DNA from: Calamus simplicifolius
Taxonomy: Eukaryota > Streptophyta > Magnoliopsida > Arecales > Arecaceae
NCBI GenBank assembly: GCA_900491605.1
Contig: UESW01003827.1
Location: 1,494,967-1,558,966, forward strand
DNA length: 64,000 bases
Reading direction: 5' to 3'
The notes under the pieces were generated by a model. It did no database searches, was not told the origin of the DNA, and was given only the letters and a program-made list of their open reading frames with translations. Position numbers and translations under genes: made by a program. This document shows, piece by piece, positions 38,507 through 48,164 of the stretch. Position 1 is the stretch's first letter, and every line of letters starts with the position of its first letter.

Positions 38507-39981
38507 TGATATGACTGATCCCAGCGCCGTCATCTGATATGACTGACCCCAACGTCGTCAGAAGAAGGTAACGGCAGCCATTGTCATTCCCCTACCCCCG
38601 GTACCCCCTCGGGGTCGGGGGTAGGGTCATCATTTCTTAACCCCGAGGCCCCCACCGATCTCGGGGTACACTGCCATTCCCCTACCCCCGGTACCCCCTC
38701 GGGGTCGGGGGTAGGGTCATCATTTCTTAACCCCGAGGCCCCCACCAGTCTCGGGGTGCACTGCCATTCCCCTACCCCCGGTACCCCCTCGGGGTCGGGG
38801 GTAGGGTCATCATTTCTTAACCCCGAGGCCCCCACCGGTCTCGGGTACACTGCCATTCCCCTACCCCCGGTACCCCCACGGGGTCAGGGGTAGGGTCATC
38901 ATTTCTTAACCCCGAGGCCCCCACCGGTCTCGGGGTGCACTGCCATTCCCCTACCCCCGGTACCCCCTCGGGGTCGGGGGTAGGGTCATCATTTCTTAAC
39001 CCCGAGGCCCCCACCGATCTCGGGGTACACTGCCATTCCCCTACCCCGGTACCCCCTCGGGGTCGGGGGTAGGGTCATCATTTCTTAACCCCGAGGCCCC
39101 CACCGGTCTCGGGGTGCACTGCCATTCCCCTACCCCCGGTACCCCCTCGGGGTCGGGGGTAGGGTCATCATTTCTTAACCCCGAGGCCCCCACTGGTCTC
39201 GGGGCGCACTATCATTCCTCCACCCCCGGTACCCCCTCGGGGTCGGAGAGGGGGGTCATCGGTGATTAGCGTGCGACTTGACTGCCAAGGAAAACAACAA
39301 TTATCAGGTTGCACGGTGCTCACACATGATGCCCCTGTGCATAACCATGCCCTGCCACGGCGTACCATTCGGTACTCCCGTGATTGTGCCCCGTTACGGA
39401 GGGTCATGCCTCATAACGATGTTTGGCGCGTTGCAAGCCCCTGTGCATAACCATGCCCTGCCACGGCGTACCATTCGGTACTCCCGTGATTGTGCCCCGT
39501 TACGGAGGGCCATGCCTCATAACGGTGTTTGGCGCATTGCATGTCCCTGTGCTTTACCATGCCTCGCTACGGCGTACGGCTCGCTATCTCCAGCAATGGT
39601 GCCTAGTCATATCAATCGGCGGCGTACACTGAACACCTACACAGCTACCAGACACGTGTAATACCACACGTGCCAACGGTACGATGGAGATCTTCCAAGG
39701 CCACAAGTCGGGATATTCAGACAGGTATAAAAGGCACATGCTCAGGCTGTAAGTAGGACCCGAACTCTGATTTTTTCTGAACTTTCTTCCTCCCAGCAAA
39801 AACCCTAACCGCCTCAGCTCCTTTTCGCTGGAGCGGTTCTTTGTCTGAGCCCAAGCCACTGACTTGATCGTCGGAGGGTCCCCACCGGCGCCACCGGTTC
39901 CCGGGGACTTTTCTTGCAGGACTTCGAGGAGGGAGACGTCCATCATTCCCGATGTTCGAGGAAGGTGTCTTGGCGCCATCA
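38507..39981 (+). repeat. 3' LTR of E2
   Basis: 1475 bp, same ends as the 5' copy, with only about seven 90-bp units (38581-39240). A G-rich purine tract (GGGGCGAGGGGG) lies just before it. Confidence 0.9.
38581..39240. repeat. 90-bp tandem array in E2 3' LTR
   Basis: About seven to eight units of the same sequence as 26011-27300. Confidence 0.92.
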
Positions 39982-39985
39982 TCAT

Positions 39986-41771
39986 ATTGAAAATCTAGAT
40001 ATGAATCCAACCTATATATGTTCAAGTTAAATAACATGACTTATATAACTTATTTAATAACCAAATCAATGCATAACCTCGTTTCAATCAAAAAATTAGA
40101 CCCAACTCTGTCTAATCTATATAATCCATCTTTTACAAAGCAATTGATGCAAAAAAAAAAAAAAAAAATTTATGACCGCATCAATAAATGTGCCCGATGA
40201 TTAAGGAGCTATCTGGCCGAATTAAGATCAAGCTATAGAGCCGAACTATCTGACCGAACTTCAAAGCCGAATCATCTGATCGAGCTATCTCAGTGCCTCG
40301 GAAGGGCCAAGCTATATCCGAACCTCGACAGGGCTGAGCTATCTTAATACCTTGCCATGATCGATCCTCATCCCTTCAATGTAAGCGCCATTACTACTTC
40401 AAACCATGCTGAATATCTCAGAGGATGAACCACCATGATCGCAAGAATCGTGGAATGAGCCTTCCAAAACGGGAACGAGAGCCAAATACAGCACTCCGTC
40501 CATGATCAACGGGATTCCAAATTCTCGATAAAGCGTCCGTCAGCTTCATCAACTACCAATCCCCATAACTATTGGGATTCCAGCTTTTTGGATGCCAACT
40601 CCCTAAAACGTACCTCGAGAAATTAGGTAACGGCTGACCTTCTAAGCAGCGTACAATTATCAAGTCTTAGGTACGCTCTCTAAAGTAATCTAAACCCAAA
40701 AAAATAACTCTAGCAAAGATCATTGCTTCTAAAAAATCATGCCGAGGAGGAAGGTTTTCTGTTGTAGCCTTCTTTTCTCGTATGTTTGCTCAGAATCTCT
40801 ATTAACTTGAGTGTCGAAGGGTCTTCTGCAGGGATCACACTCCTTCGTGAGGACTGCCTTGTAGGATCACACTCCTTGGATTTCGCAGCAACAACAATCA
40901 TAAAATAATTATATATTCATAATTATAAAATAATTTAATAATAATTTTGATGATTAAAAAATAAAGAATAAAATTATAAATTAAATAAGTTAAGTAGATG
41001 AGGTGGATTATCCTGTACGAATCATTTAAATTAATAATTAAATTAAATACAAATCAGCAGAGGATCAATACGAGTCGCATTCATCGCCTTTTATGGGCTG
41101 CGCGCCAATTTACCACGAGTAGGTCAAGGCGTTAAATAAACGAAGCGGCCTGCGGTTTTTCTTAGAGAATCAATCACACAGAGACCAATCCATTAGGGGG
41201 ACCGACCATCTGGGAACAAGACGACAACGCGGGATAAACGACGAACCAGCGAAGAAGCCGCTCGTAGTTGCAGACGAGGCCGAACCGCCGGCCATTCCAG
41301 ATGCCTGTCTTCTCTAAGGCACCACCAAGACCTGGCACACCTGGATGCCATACCTAAAGAGCCGTGGCCAAGACCGACACTTGAAAGTTGAAACCCAAGC
41401 CCACTGAACCAGCATTCTTCTCAAATATCCGAGAACAATGTAAGAAAACGTACATTCTCTCTAAATGAAAGTCTCAGTCAGACGCAATCATTCCCATTCC
41501 CAATGGCATTCGTTCATTTCTCTTCCGATGGAAGAAGAAAGAATTTTCCTTACAAAACTGTGAGACGTTGTTGGCTTGAGATGTCTCGAAAGATTCGCAG
41601 TGGTCAATTTCTCTTCTAACAACAGCAAAAACATGGAATCACTGCAGATCGAATGAAACAGACACATACATTTATTTATTTCAAGTTTAAATATAAAAAG
41701 AGAACATATATATATACATCATGAGCGCATAACAAGAACAAGATACGGTCCCTAACAGTTACCATGACAAA
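39986..41771. other. Intergenic DNA with an LTR remnant
   Basis: 40190-40900 carries GC-richer sequence with repeated GAGCTATCT and GCCGAACTATCTGA words. It ends with ACTTGAGTGTCGAAGGGTC then TTCTGCAGGGATC, resembling the leader region of the two Tat LTRs (ACTTGGGCGTC(A/G)GAGGGTCC in E3). I read it as a truncated LTR in plus orientation. 41040-41770 has no gene and may contain the 3' UTR of the next gene. Confidence 0.45.
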
Positions 41772-42230
41772 CTAATTCAATACAAGATCGAAGTGAGAGA
41801 AGAAGAGCAGGATGGAGAAAAGAGAAGCGTAGATCCGGTGGAGCGTTGGCAAGAGAGAAGAGGCTGAATTATAATTGTAGTATGGGAGATTACTGGAGCC
41901 CGAGAGATTCGTGGAAGCAGAACCCCCCTGTGGTGTGGCATTTTGGCAGCACTGAGCCGGAGTTGGAGGACACTCAACCGGCGATGGCGGTGGCGGTGGC
42001 GGCGCTCCATAGCCCAGATCAAACGGCGGTGGCGGTGGTGGAGCTTCGTAAAATGGATATGGTGGCGAGGGAGGGAAAGGCCGGCACGAAGAGCTGCAGT
42101 GGCTGCAGTTGAGACATAGGTATGGAGGGGCGTTGTTGTCAGCAGAGCTATCCTCACCCTTCACAAAGACGATGCTGGAAAGGTAGAGGAACAGCACCAG
42201 AAGAAGCATTGGTTTGAAGAGGAACGCCAT
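41772..42230 (-). CDS. Small secreted proline-rich, extensin-like protein, probable GPI anchor
   Basis: 152 residues from MAFLFKPMLLLVLFLYLSSI. An upstream in-frame ATG (42269) would add 13 residues, but starting at MAF puts a classic signal peptide at the N-terminus (cleavage probably after VKG). The mature chain has a Cys cluster (LCLNCSHCSSSC), proline runs (PPSPPYPFYEAPPPPPPFDL, APPPPPPSP), then VECPPTPAQCCQN, a Ser/Asn-rich stretch with NLS and NAT glycosylation sites, and a hydrophobic tail (SLFSILLFFSHF) that fits a GPI-attachment signal. Such proteins sit at the plant plasma membrane or wall and carry hydroxyproline glycans. No introns or breaks. Exact family name and role unknown. 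Confidence 0.8.
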   Translation of the reverse strand: MAFLFKPMLLLVLFLYLSSIVFVKGEDSSADNNAPPYLCLNCSHCSSSCRPFPPSPPYPFYEAPPPPPPFDLGYGAPPPPPPSPVECPPTPAQCCQNATPQGGSASTNLSGSSNLPYYNYNSASSLLPTLHRIYASLFSILLFFSHFDLVLN

Positions 42231-42269
42231 CTTTTCTTGTTCCTGATCGACCAGAGGGCAGTGGAGCAA

Positions 42270-42538
42270 GGGTGAGGAAGAAGTGAGCAGCTAAGAGGTG
42301 AGTTCTTGAAGCCCCCCACCGGCCACCGGCCTTATCTTGTGGTTGGTTGTTTGGTTGGACGCTTCTTCAGGCATGCATGCAGTCTGCCACCTGGAATGCC
42401 ATGTGTTGACTCCAAGCTTCAAGTCTAGAATTCTTTTTTTCTTTTTTTTTTCTTTTTTTTCCCTCTTTAAATCAACCTTTTCAGTAATCTGTCAATAATT
42501 TCAACATTGTCCGCTAAGTTTTTGGCATTATCATTTAT
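42270..42538 (-). other. Upstream region of the proline-rich protein gene
   Basis: Short intergenic stretch with T-rich runs (42428-42470). No TATA box is certain. Confidence 0.4.
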
Positions 42539-43303
42539 TGTCATAGAAATTCGTTCTCCGACTCGAATGCAGTCCACCTTCAGAACTAAACGCCCTCTAC
42601 TGAAGATTCTTCGAGGTCTAAGTCAGCGAAGATTCAAAACAAGCAAATATAAGGAAAAGGCTATCGCAGAAGAGTTCATCTTTAATGGCCTCTCGAACTC
42701 AGCTTGAGCTTTAATGAAGTGAAAGGTTCCGTCCACCTGAAAGAGTTTAGTGAAAGATATTTATAAACCGTCTGAATATTAGCGATTTGTTTACCTGACT
42801 CTTCGAACGTGTCTTTGAAAATGAGGAATCATAATGATAGGAATCTGATTCGAATCAAGTTTGTTACGAGGCCAACGAGATTCGAATACGGCCGAAGAGA
42901 CTGATTCGAAGCTTTGAGATTCAGTTATTTTGTTATCTGACTATTTATAAGTGACAGATTATGCCTGGCTCGATTTTCCTTTTTAAACGACAAGAACTGA
43001 TGTGGCCGAAGGAACATATTTGGCTTTTGGTACTTTGGGTCCGCCAAGACATGAGAATGGCTCGGCCTAGCCGAGACGAGGCCGAGGCATAAAAATAGTT
43101 CGATCCTGCCTAGACGAGAAGGTGGCTCGACTTTGTCAGGATGAAGATATGGCTTTGTCAGGATGAAGATATGGCTTAGTCTTGCCGAGACAGAGAAAGT
43201 TTATCTTTTTTCCAAATATAGCAGATGATACGCATAAATCGAAAGTGATCTTAACCTCCTTGACACGTGCACGAATATTAATGCAACTATGATTTTGCTA
43301 ACA
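42539..43303. mobile_element. Unclassified LTR-like relic
   Basis: Starts TGTCATAGAAATTCG then TTCTCCGACTCG, closely like the start of the element at 55721 (TGTTGTGAAAATCCG, TTCTCCAACTCG). Both continue with GTCAGYGAAGATTCA, degenerate TGATTCGAA stretches and short repeats of ATGGCTCGG/GCCGAG. The right end is not definable; a run of 19 C follows at 43304-43322. Confidence 0.5.
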
Positions 43304-43322
43304 CCCCCCCCCCCCCCCCCCC
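43304..43322. repeat. Run of 19 C
   Basis: Homopolymer followed by GACACACACACCCCC; resembles the 22-C run at 191-212. Confidence 0.9.
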
Positions 43323-43863
43323 GACACACACACCCCCATAACTATTGTACCTCGTTTTAGTTCAGCACGCCATCCTCTTTAAGGGAATAATATTACCATC
43401 ATTTAGTTATTCATAATAAGAAATTTTTGATGAAAACTTGCACAGCCGTTAAAGTAAGGCCACCTGCATGTGAAACGTCCGTGCAAATATCAAAATAGAT
43501 TATAAAGATAACATAATGCACTCCCTGGCTAGAGTAAATGAAATTTCTCGCCAAGAAGATAATAATTTGCTCGTTTACCAAATCAGTCAGGTCAGGCCAA
43601 GCTCAATGTTATAAAACAGCTAATTGTTTTACATTGCCACTGTTCTTTGAATCCCAAAATTAAATTGCATAAGAAACAAACTTGCCACCACTTGATCAAC
43701 AATGCTGGGTCTACACGTATTTTTCAGATAATAAAGGTTTAAATATATGGATCAGCATTCATTCAAACATATATAGACTAGAAGGAATCTATAAATCTTA
43801 AAGTCAAGCTGTTATACAGCATTAAAACAAATACATTAAAATGTTCAGCCGCTTTCAGACATA

Positions 43864-44070
43864 TTACCAGCTCTTGATGGCTGGCTCAGCTCCCTGATGC
43901 ATGTTTAAATAAATATGGTCTTGCGCATCAGAGAAAGACGATTTTATGCAAACTGGTGAGAATCCAGCATAGCGCCTTTCAAACTTTGCAAGGCCAACAT
44001 CAACAGTATACTTTAAGAAATCAAGTTTCTGGACCAAAGGTTGTGCGGTATATTCCTCAATTGGCATCCA
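43864..44070 (-). pseudogene. Nudix last exon, acceptor mutated
   Basis: WMPIEEYTAQPLVQKLDFLK through HQGAEPAIKSW and TAA at 43864-43866. The bases before it on the transcript are TTATGCGG where a pyrimidine tract plus AG is expected. A cryptic AG five codons in (after ATTGAG) would keep frame. Confidence 0.85.
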
Positions 44071-44559
44071 CCGCATAAGGAAAAGAACAGCAGTCACAAA
44101 AATTCTCGATTCATCAATGATAGGCAGCTTTGAACATGCATGCAAGGTTGAATTATTCTAGATTTCAAATTATTGACAGTGCATCACAGAGATGATGATA
44201 TGCATCGCAACGAACTGACAAATTTAGGTCAATTCTCCTTTTGAAAGTATTGGGTGATGCAACCTCATTAAAGATCAACTTTAGTTGCCACATTCAGCTA
44301 GTAAGATTTAGTGGAAAATAGGAAAGCTTAGCTCCCTAAATCTGTGCAGATAAAAGCCAACACAAGCATCTGAAAAATGCTGTTTGGCTAAGTCATGTTC
44401 AAGAGAAATCAAGATTGTATTACAAATTGTGCAATCTAGAGGTAGATGCTCTATGTTGTACTGGTTTTTTTTAAGAAAAATATATGTGATGTGGCCAATG
44501 TAGCCCCAAGGCTAATTTCGGTAAAATCAAAGCATGGGTGCACCCAGCATCTCCAAAGC

Positions 44560-45420
44560 CCGAGTCGGCCCCGACCTTTCCTGGTCGGCCCTTCTCGGCC
44601 CCGGCGTCTCCAAGCCTGCCGAGTCGGCCCCGACCCCTCCTGGTCGGCCCTTCTCGACCCCGGCACCTCCAGGCCCGCCGAGTCGGCCCCGACCCTTCCT
44701 GGTCGGCCCTTCTCGGCCCCGGCACCTCCAGGCCCGCCGAGTCGGCCCCGACCCTTTCTGATCGGCCCTTCTCAGCCCCGGCACCTCCAGGCCCGCCGAG
44801 TCGGCCCCGACCCTTCCTGGTCGGTCCTTCTCGGCCCCGGCGTCTCCAAGCCGGCCGAGTTGGTCCCAAACCTTCTTGGTCGGCCCTTCTTGGCCCCGGC
44901 GTTTCCAAGCCCGCCAAATCCGCCCCGACCCCTCCTGGTCGGCCCTTCTCGGCCCCGGCACCTTCAGGCCCGCCGAGTCGGCCCCGACCCCTCCTGGTCG
45001 GCCCTGCTCGGCCCTGGCACCTCCAGGCCCACCGAGTCGGCCCTGACCCTTCCTGGTTGGCCCTTCTCGGTCCCGGCATCTCCAGGCCCGCTAAGTCGGC
45101 ACCGACCCTTCCTGGTCGGCCCTTCTCGGCTCCGGTACCTCCAGGCCCGCCGAGTCGGCCCCGACCCTTCCTGGCCGGCCCTTCTTGGCCCCGAAACCTT
45201 CAGGCCCGCCGAGTCGGCCCCGACCCTTTCTGGTCGGCCCTTCTCGGCCCCGGCGTCTCCAAGCTCGCTGAGTCAGCCCCAACCTTTTCTGGTCGGCCCT
45301 TCTCAGCCCCGGCATCTCCAAGCTCGCCTAGTCGGCCCCGACCCTTCCTGGTCGGCCCCTCTCGGCCCCGGCACCTCCAAGCTCGCCGAGTTGGCCCCAT
45401 CCCGGCACGTCCTAGTCGGC
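44560..45420. repeat. 59-bp tandem array in E3 5' LTR
   Basis: About 14 units of CCGAGTCGGCCCCGACCC, TTCCTGGTCGGCCCTTCTCG, GCCCCGGCRYCTCCARGCCCG. Long apparent ORFs in several frames through it are low-complexity artefacts. Confidence 0.93.
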
Positions 45421-45781
45421 AAGGTCGGCCTAGGCCACCCTTGGCCGACCCAAATAAGCTTCGACTCTCCCGAGAGAGTCGGGACTTCCCGGTTTCCTCC
45501 AAACCTACCCCAACACGGCCATGGTAGCTCGGGATGCTACCTCTCTGACCTGCGCTGCCTGACAACGCTAGATCCAGCACCCACTGGCCACGCTGCTGAT
45601 GGGATTGGACCCAACTATCCAACAGCCCCGCTGGCTGATGGGACTTAGCCCACCAACCGCCGCTTTCTCCCTTTCCAATGGGACAGGACCCATCAACCAG
45701 CGTAGATTTATGCAACTCCCAAGAACTCCGCAGACATTCCCTCCTCACGAAATCCCACGTGATCATGCCAGGGTCAACCCC

Positions 45782-45791
45782 TATAAAAAGG
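45782..45791 (+). promoter_or_regulatory. TATA box in E3 5' LTR
   Basis: TATAAAAAGG after GGGTCAACCCC; the same box is at 54033-54042. Confidence 0.7.
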
Positions 45792-46072
45792 TAAATCCAC
45801 TCAGTAAATAGGTATGCATGATAATCCCCGAAAAATTGCTATCTTGAGGCCCATAGAGAAATCCCTTCTCCTCTGGAGCACCCTCTCATCTAAAAAGAGC
45901 TCATTCGAGCTCCTCTTCTGCTGTGACCTCAATTGCTAACTTGGGCGTCAGAGGGTCCTACCGGAGAATCCTCTCTGGTCCTGGGACTTCTTTGCAGGTA
46001 ACCTGGTGAAGTGAAGCATGGAGAATCCATCCATTCCTGACGTGCATGATCAGTGATTGGGCGTCATCAGAT

Positions 46073-46090
46073 TGGCGCGCCAGGTAGGGG
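46073..46090 (+). promoter_or_regulatory. Primer binding site of E3 (Arg tRNA)
   Basis: TGGCGCGCCAGGTAGGGG three bases inside the LTR; complementary to the 3' end (with CCA) of plant tRNA-Arg (CCU) as I recall it, 18 of 18. Confidence 0.7.
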
Positions 46091-46220
46091 GTAGGAGAAG
46101 TTGGTGTAGAATGCAACAAGTATCCCAGGGCTTCCCTGTGCTACATCTGGCCAAACTCTACTCCCCCCCTCTCTTCTCTCTTTGGAATCATGGTGGTGAC
46201 ACGAGCTCAGGATGACTCTC
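46091..46220 (+). other. Leader remnant of E3, up to the deletion point
   Basis: Contains an ATG (46190, MVVTRAQDDSPS) matching the usual gag start MV-T-R of this element type, cut off after about ten codons by the deletion. Confidence 0.6.
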
Positions 46221-46776
46221 CAAGTGAGCCATCAAGCTGGAAGAATTTGACCTCTCTTTCCAAGCTTGACCAGCTCTGAAGTCTCAAGTTCTAGCTGACT
46301 TCCTAGTTGAATGCACCTGGGCAGAGGAGATGACTGAAGAGGTTGCCAAGGAACAGTGCGAGCCTGAGCTAGGCAAAGATGGGAAAACTTGGATCCTTCA
46401 TGTGGACGGCGCATCGAACTCTCAAGGAAGCGATGCCGGCCTCATTCTCGCCGGACCAGACGGAGAGAGAGCAGAATGCGCCATGCAACTTCTATTTGAA
46501 GCCACCAACAATCAAGCTGAGTACGAGGCCCTGCTGGCCGAGCTAAGGCTAGCCCAGGAGTCTGGAATAAAGCGTCTCAGAGCTTTCACGGACTCGCAAC
46601 TCGTCTCTGGACAAATCAATGGGGAATACGAGGTGCGTGACCCCGCTATGACTCAATACTTGGGCAAGGTTCGGCTCCTAACCTCCTCGCTGGCTTACTT
46701 CAATATCAGTTATATTCCATGAAGTGAAAATGCCAAGGCCGACGTCTTCTCTCGTCTGGCCACCTCTGCCGGCGAT
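46221..46776 (+). pseudogene. Second RNase H of E3
   Basis: Begins inside the connection region (PALKSQVLADFLVECTWAEE), then WILHVDGASNSQGSDAGLIL, NNQAEYEALLAELRLAQESG, AFTDSQLVSGQ, LAYFNISYIP. Stops interrupt at 46274 (TGA) and 46722 (TGA replacing the Arg usually found before SENAKAD). Confidence 0.85.
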
Positions 46777-48093
46777 ATGGCAAGGGATGCTTACATTGAA
46801 TATTTGGAAAGACCCAGTATAGAGGATAGCGAGGAAATCCTCCCGCTCACCCAAGAGCCCACATGGATGGACGCCTACGTTTATTATCTCACTGACGGCA
46901 CACTCCCTGATGACCGCAACGAAGCCAGGTTGCTCAAGTGGAAAGCCTCCAAATTCATCCTTCTCAATGGGCATCTATACAGAAGGTCATTCTCCTATCC
47001 CCTGCTCAAGTGCATGGGACCCGCCGACGCCGACTACATCCTCAGAGAAATCCACGAGGGCATATGTGGAAACCATCTGGGGGGCAGATCCTTAGCCCAA
47101 AAAGCCCTCCGTCAGGGATATTTTTGGCTCACTATGAGGGAGGATGCGACTAAATTAGTTCAGAAATGCAATGGTTGCCAGCGCCATGCACATGTTCAAC
47201 ATCAACCATCTACCCCGATGAACCCGCTCTCGGCTCCATGGCCCTTCGCTCAGTGGGGAATGGACATTCTCGGGCCATTCCCCCCAGCTTCTGGGCAACG
47301 GAAGTTCTTGCTAGTCGCCATTGATTACTTCACCAAATGGGTCGAGGTCGAAGCATTAGCCAAGATCACTGAAGGCAAAGTCAAAGCTTTCTTTTGGAAA
47401 TCAATCATATGCCGCTTTGGCCTGCCTCACACCCTTGTCACGGACAACGGCCGCCAATTCAACAACGAAGCATTCAAAGTCTTCTGCGACGAGCTAGGCA
47501 TTCATCATCGATTCACCTCCGTTGGCCACCCCCAAACCAATGGGGAGGCGGAGGTTATGAACCGCACCATCCTTAGAGGACTCAGAACCAGGTTGGATGG
47601 GTCCAAAGGTCGTTGGATGGAGGAGCTCCCCAGCGTGATATGGGCCTATCACATGACCCCCAGAGCCCCGACGGGCGAGACTCCCTTCAGTCTCGCCTTC
47701 GGATTCGAGGCCGTCATTCCTATCGAGATCGGACTACCCAGTCCACGCGTGGAGTCCTTCAGTGAAGAAAACAATTCCGCGCTGATTTGGGCTAATTTTG
47801 ACTTCATCGACGAAGCGCATAATCGGGCAAGGCTATGCATGGTGACTTTCCGTCAGCGAGCGGCCAGGTACTGCAATGCTCGAGTTCGCCTTAAGGTTTT
47901 CCGCCGCGGAGATTTCGTTTTGAAAAAAGCTGAGGTTTCAAAGCCTATTGAGGGGGGCAAACTATCCCCCAACTGGGAGGGCCCTTATCGCATCGCCAAG
48001 GCACTCCACCGAGGGGCATACAAATTAGAACAGCTCGATGGACAACCCATTCCATGCACCTGTAATGCGGACAACCTTCGCCAATATTATTAA
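46777..48093 (+). CDS. Integrase of E3, open reading frame
   Basis: 438 residues without a stop. Zinc-binding HHCC: His93, His100, Cys131, Cys134. Catalytic triad Asp163 (WGMDILGPF), Asp223 (LVTDNGRQF), Glu259 (NGEAEVMNR), with the expected 35 residues between the last two. The C-terminal part has RRGDFVLKKAEVSKPIEGGK and NWEGPYRI. It is part of a polyprotein in intact elements; the ATG used here is only the first Met after the stop at 46722. Could supply integrase fold, but with RT deleted the element cannot move by itself. Confidence 0.88.
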   Translation: MARDAYIEYLERPSIEDSEEILPLTQEPTWMDAYVYYLTDGTLPDDRNEARLLKWKASKFILLNGHLYRRSFSYPLLKCMGPADADYILREIHEGICGNHLGGRSLAQKALRQGYFWLTMREDATKLVQKCNGCQRHAHVQHQPSTPMNPLSAPWPFAQWGMDILGPFPPASGQRKFLLVAIDYFTKWVEVEALAKITEGKVKAFFWKSIICRFGLPHTLVTDNGRQFNNEAFKVFCDELGIHHRFTSVGHPQTNGEAEVMNRTILRGLRTRLDGSKGRWMEELPSVIWAYHMTPRAPTGETPFSLAFGFEAVIPIEIGLPSPRVESFSEENNSALIWANFDFIDEAHNRARLCMVTFRQRAARYCNARVRLKVFRRGDFVLKKAEVSKPIEGGKLSPNWEGPYRIAKALHRGAYKLEQLDGQPIPCTCNADNLRQYY

Positions 48094-48164
48094 TAATGTA
48101 TTCCCCTAGGGCATGAGCAATAAAGGGGGTCCCTTCTGACATAACGGCCTACTCTCCCTTGCCT

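Larger units (their letters stand above)
25938..39981 (+). mobile_element. Tat-like Ty3-gypsy retrotransposon with antisense gene (E2)
   Basis: Long direct repeats 25938-28038 and 38507-39981, both starting TGATATGACTGATCC and ending CGCCATCA. The flanks share TCAT (25934-25937, 39982-39985), or ATCAT if the terminal A is shared. Internal order on the plus strand is primer site, gag, protease, RT, RNase H plus a second RNase H, integrase, a 99-bp tandem array, then an antisense gene. This order, with integrase after two RNase H-like domains and a long 3' internal region, is that of the Tat lineage. Several frameshifts in gag-pol make it non-autonomous. LTRs outside the repeat array differ at roughly 20-25 positions over about 780 bp by hand count. 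Confidence 0.92.
44487..46069 (+). repeat. 5' LTR of E3
   Basis: 1583 bp, TG...CA. Contains the 59-bp array, then unique sequence with TATAAAAAGG at 45782-45791. Confidence 0.93.

Noticed and set aside
43864..44145. Independent 93-residue gene starting at 44145
   Set aside because: The first 25 residues are intron read-through; the rest is the last exon of the Nudix gene.
44446..45648. 400-residue Pro/Arg/Gly-rich ORF and antisense partners
   Set aside because: Pure translation of the 59-bp GC array; open in nearly all frames, no motif.
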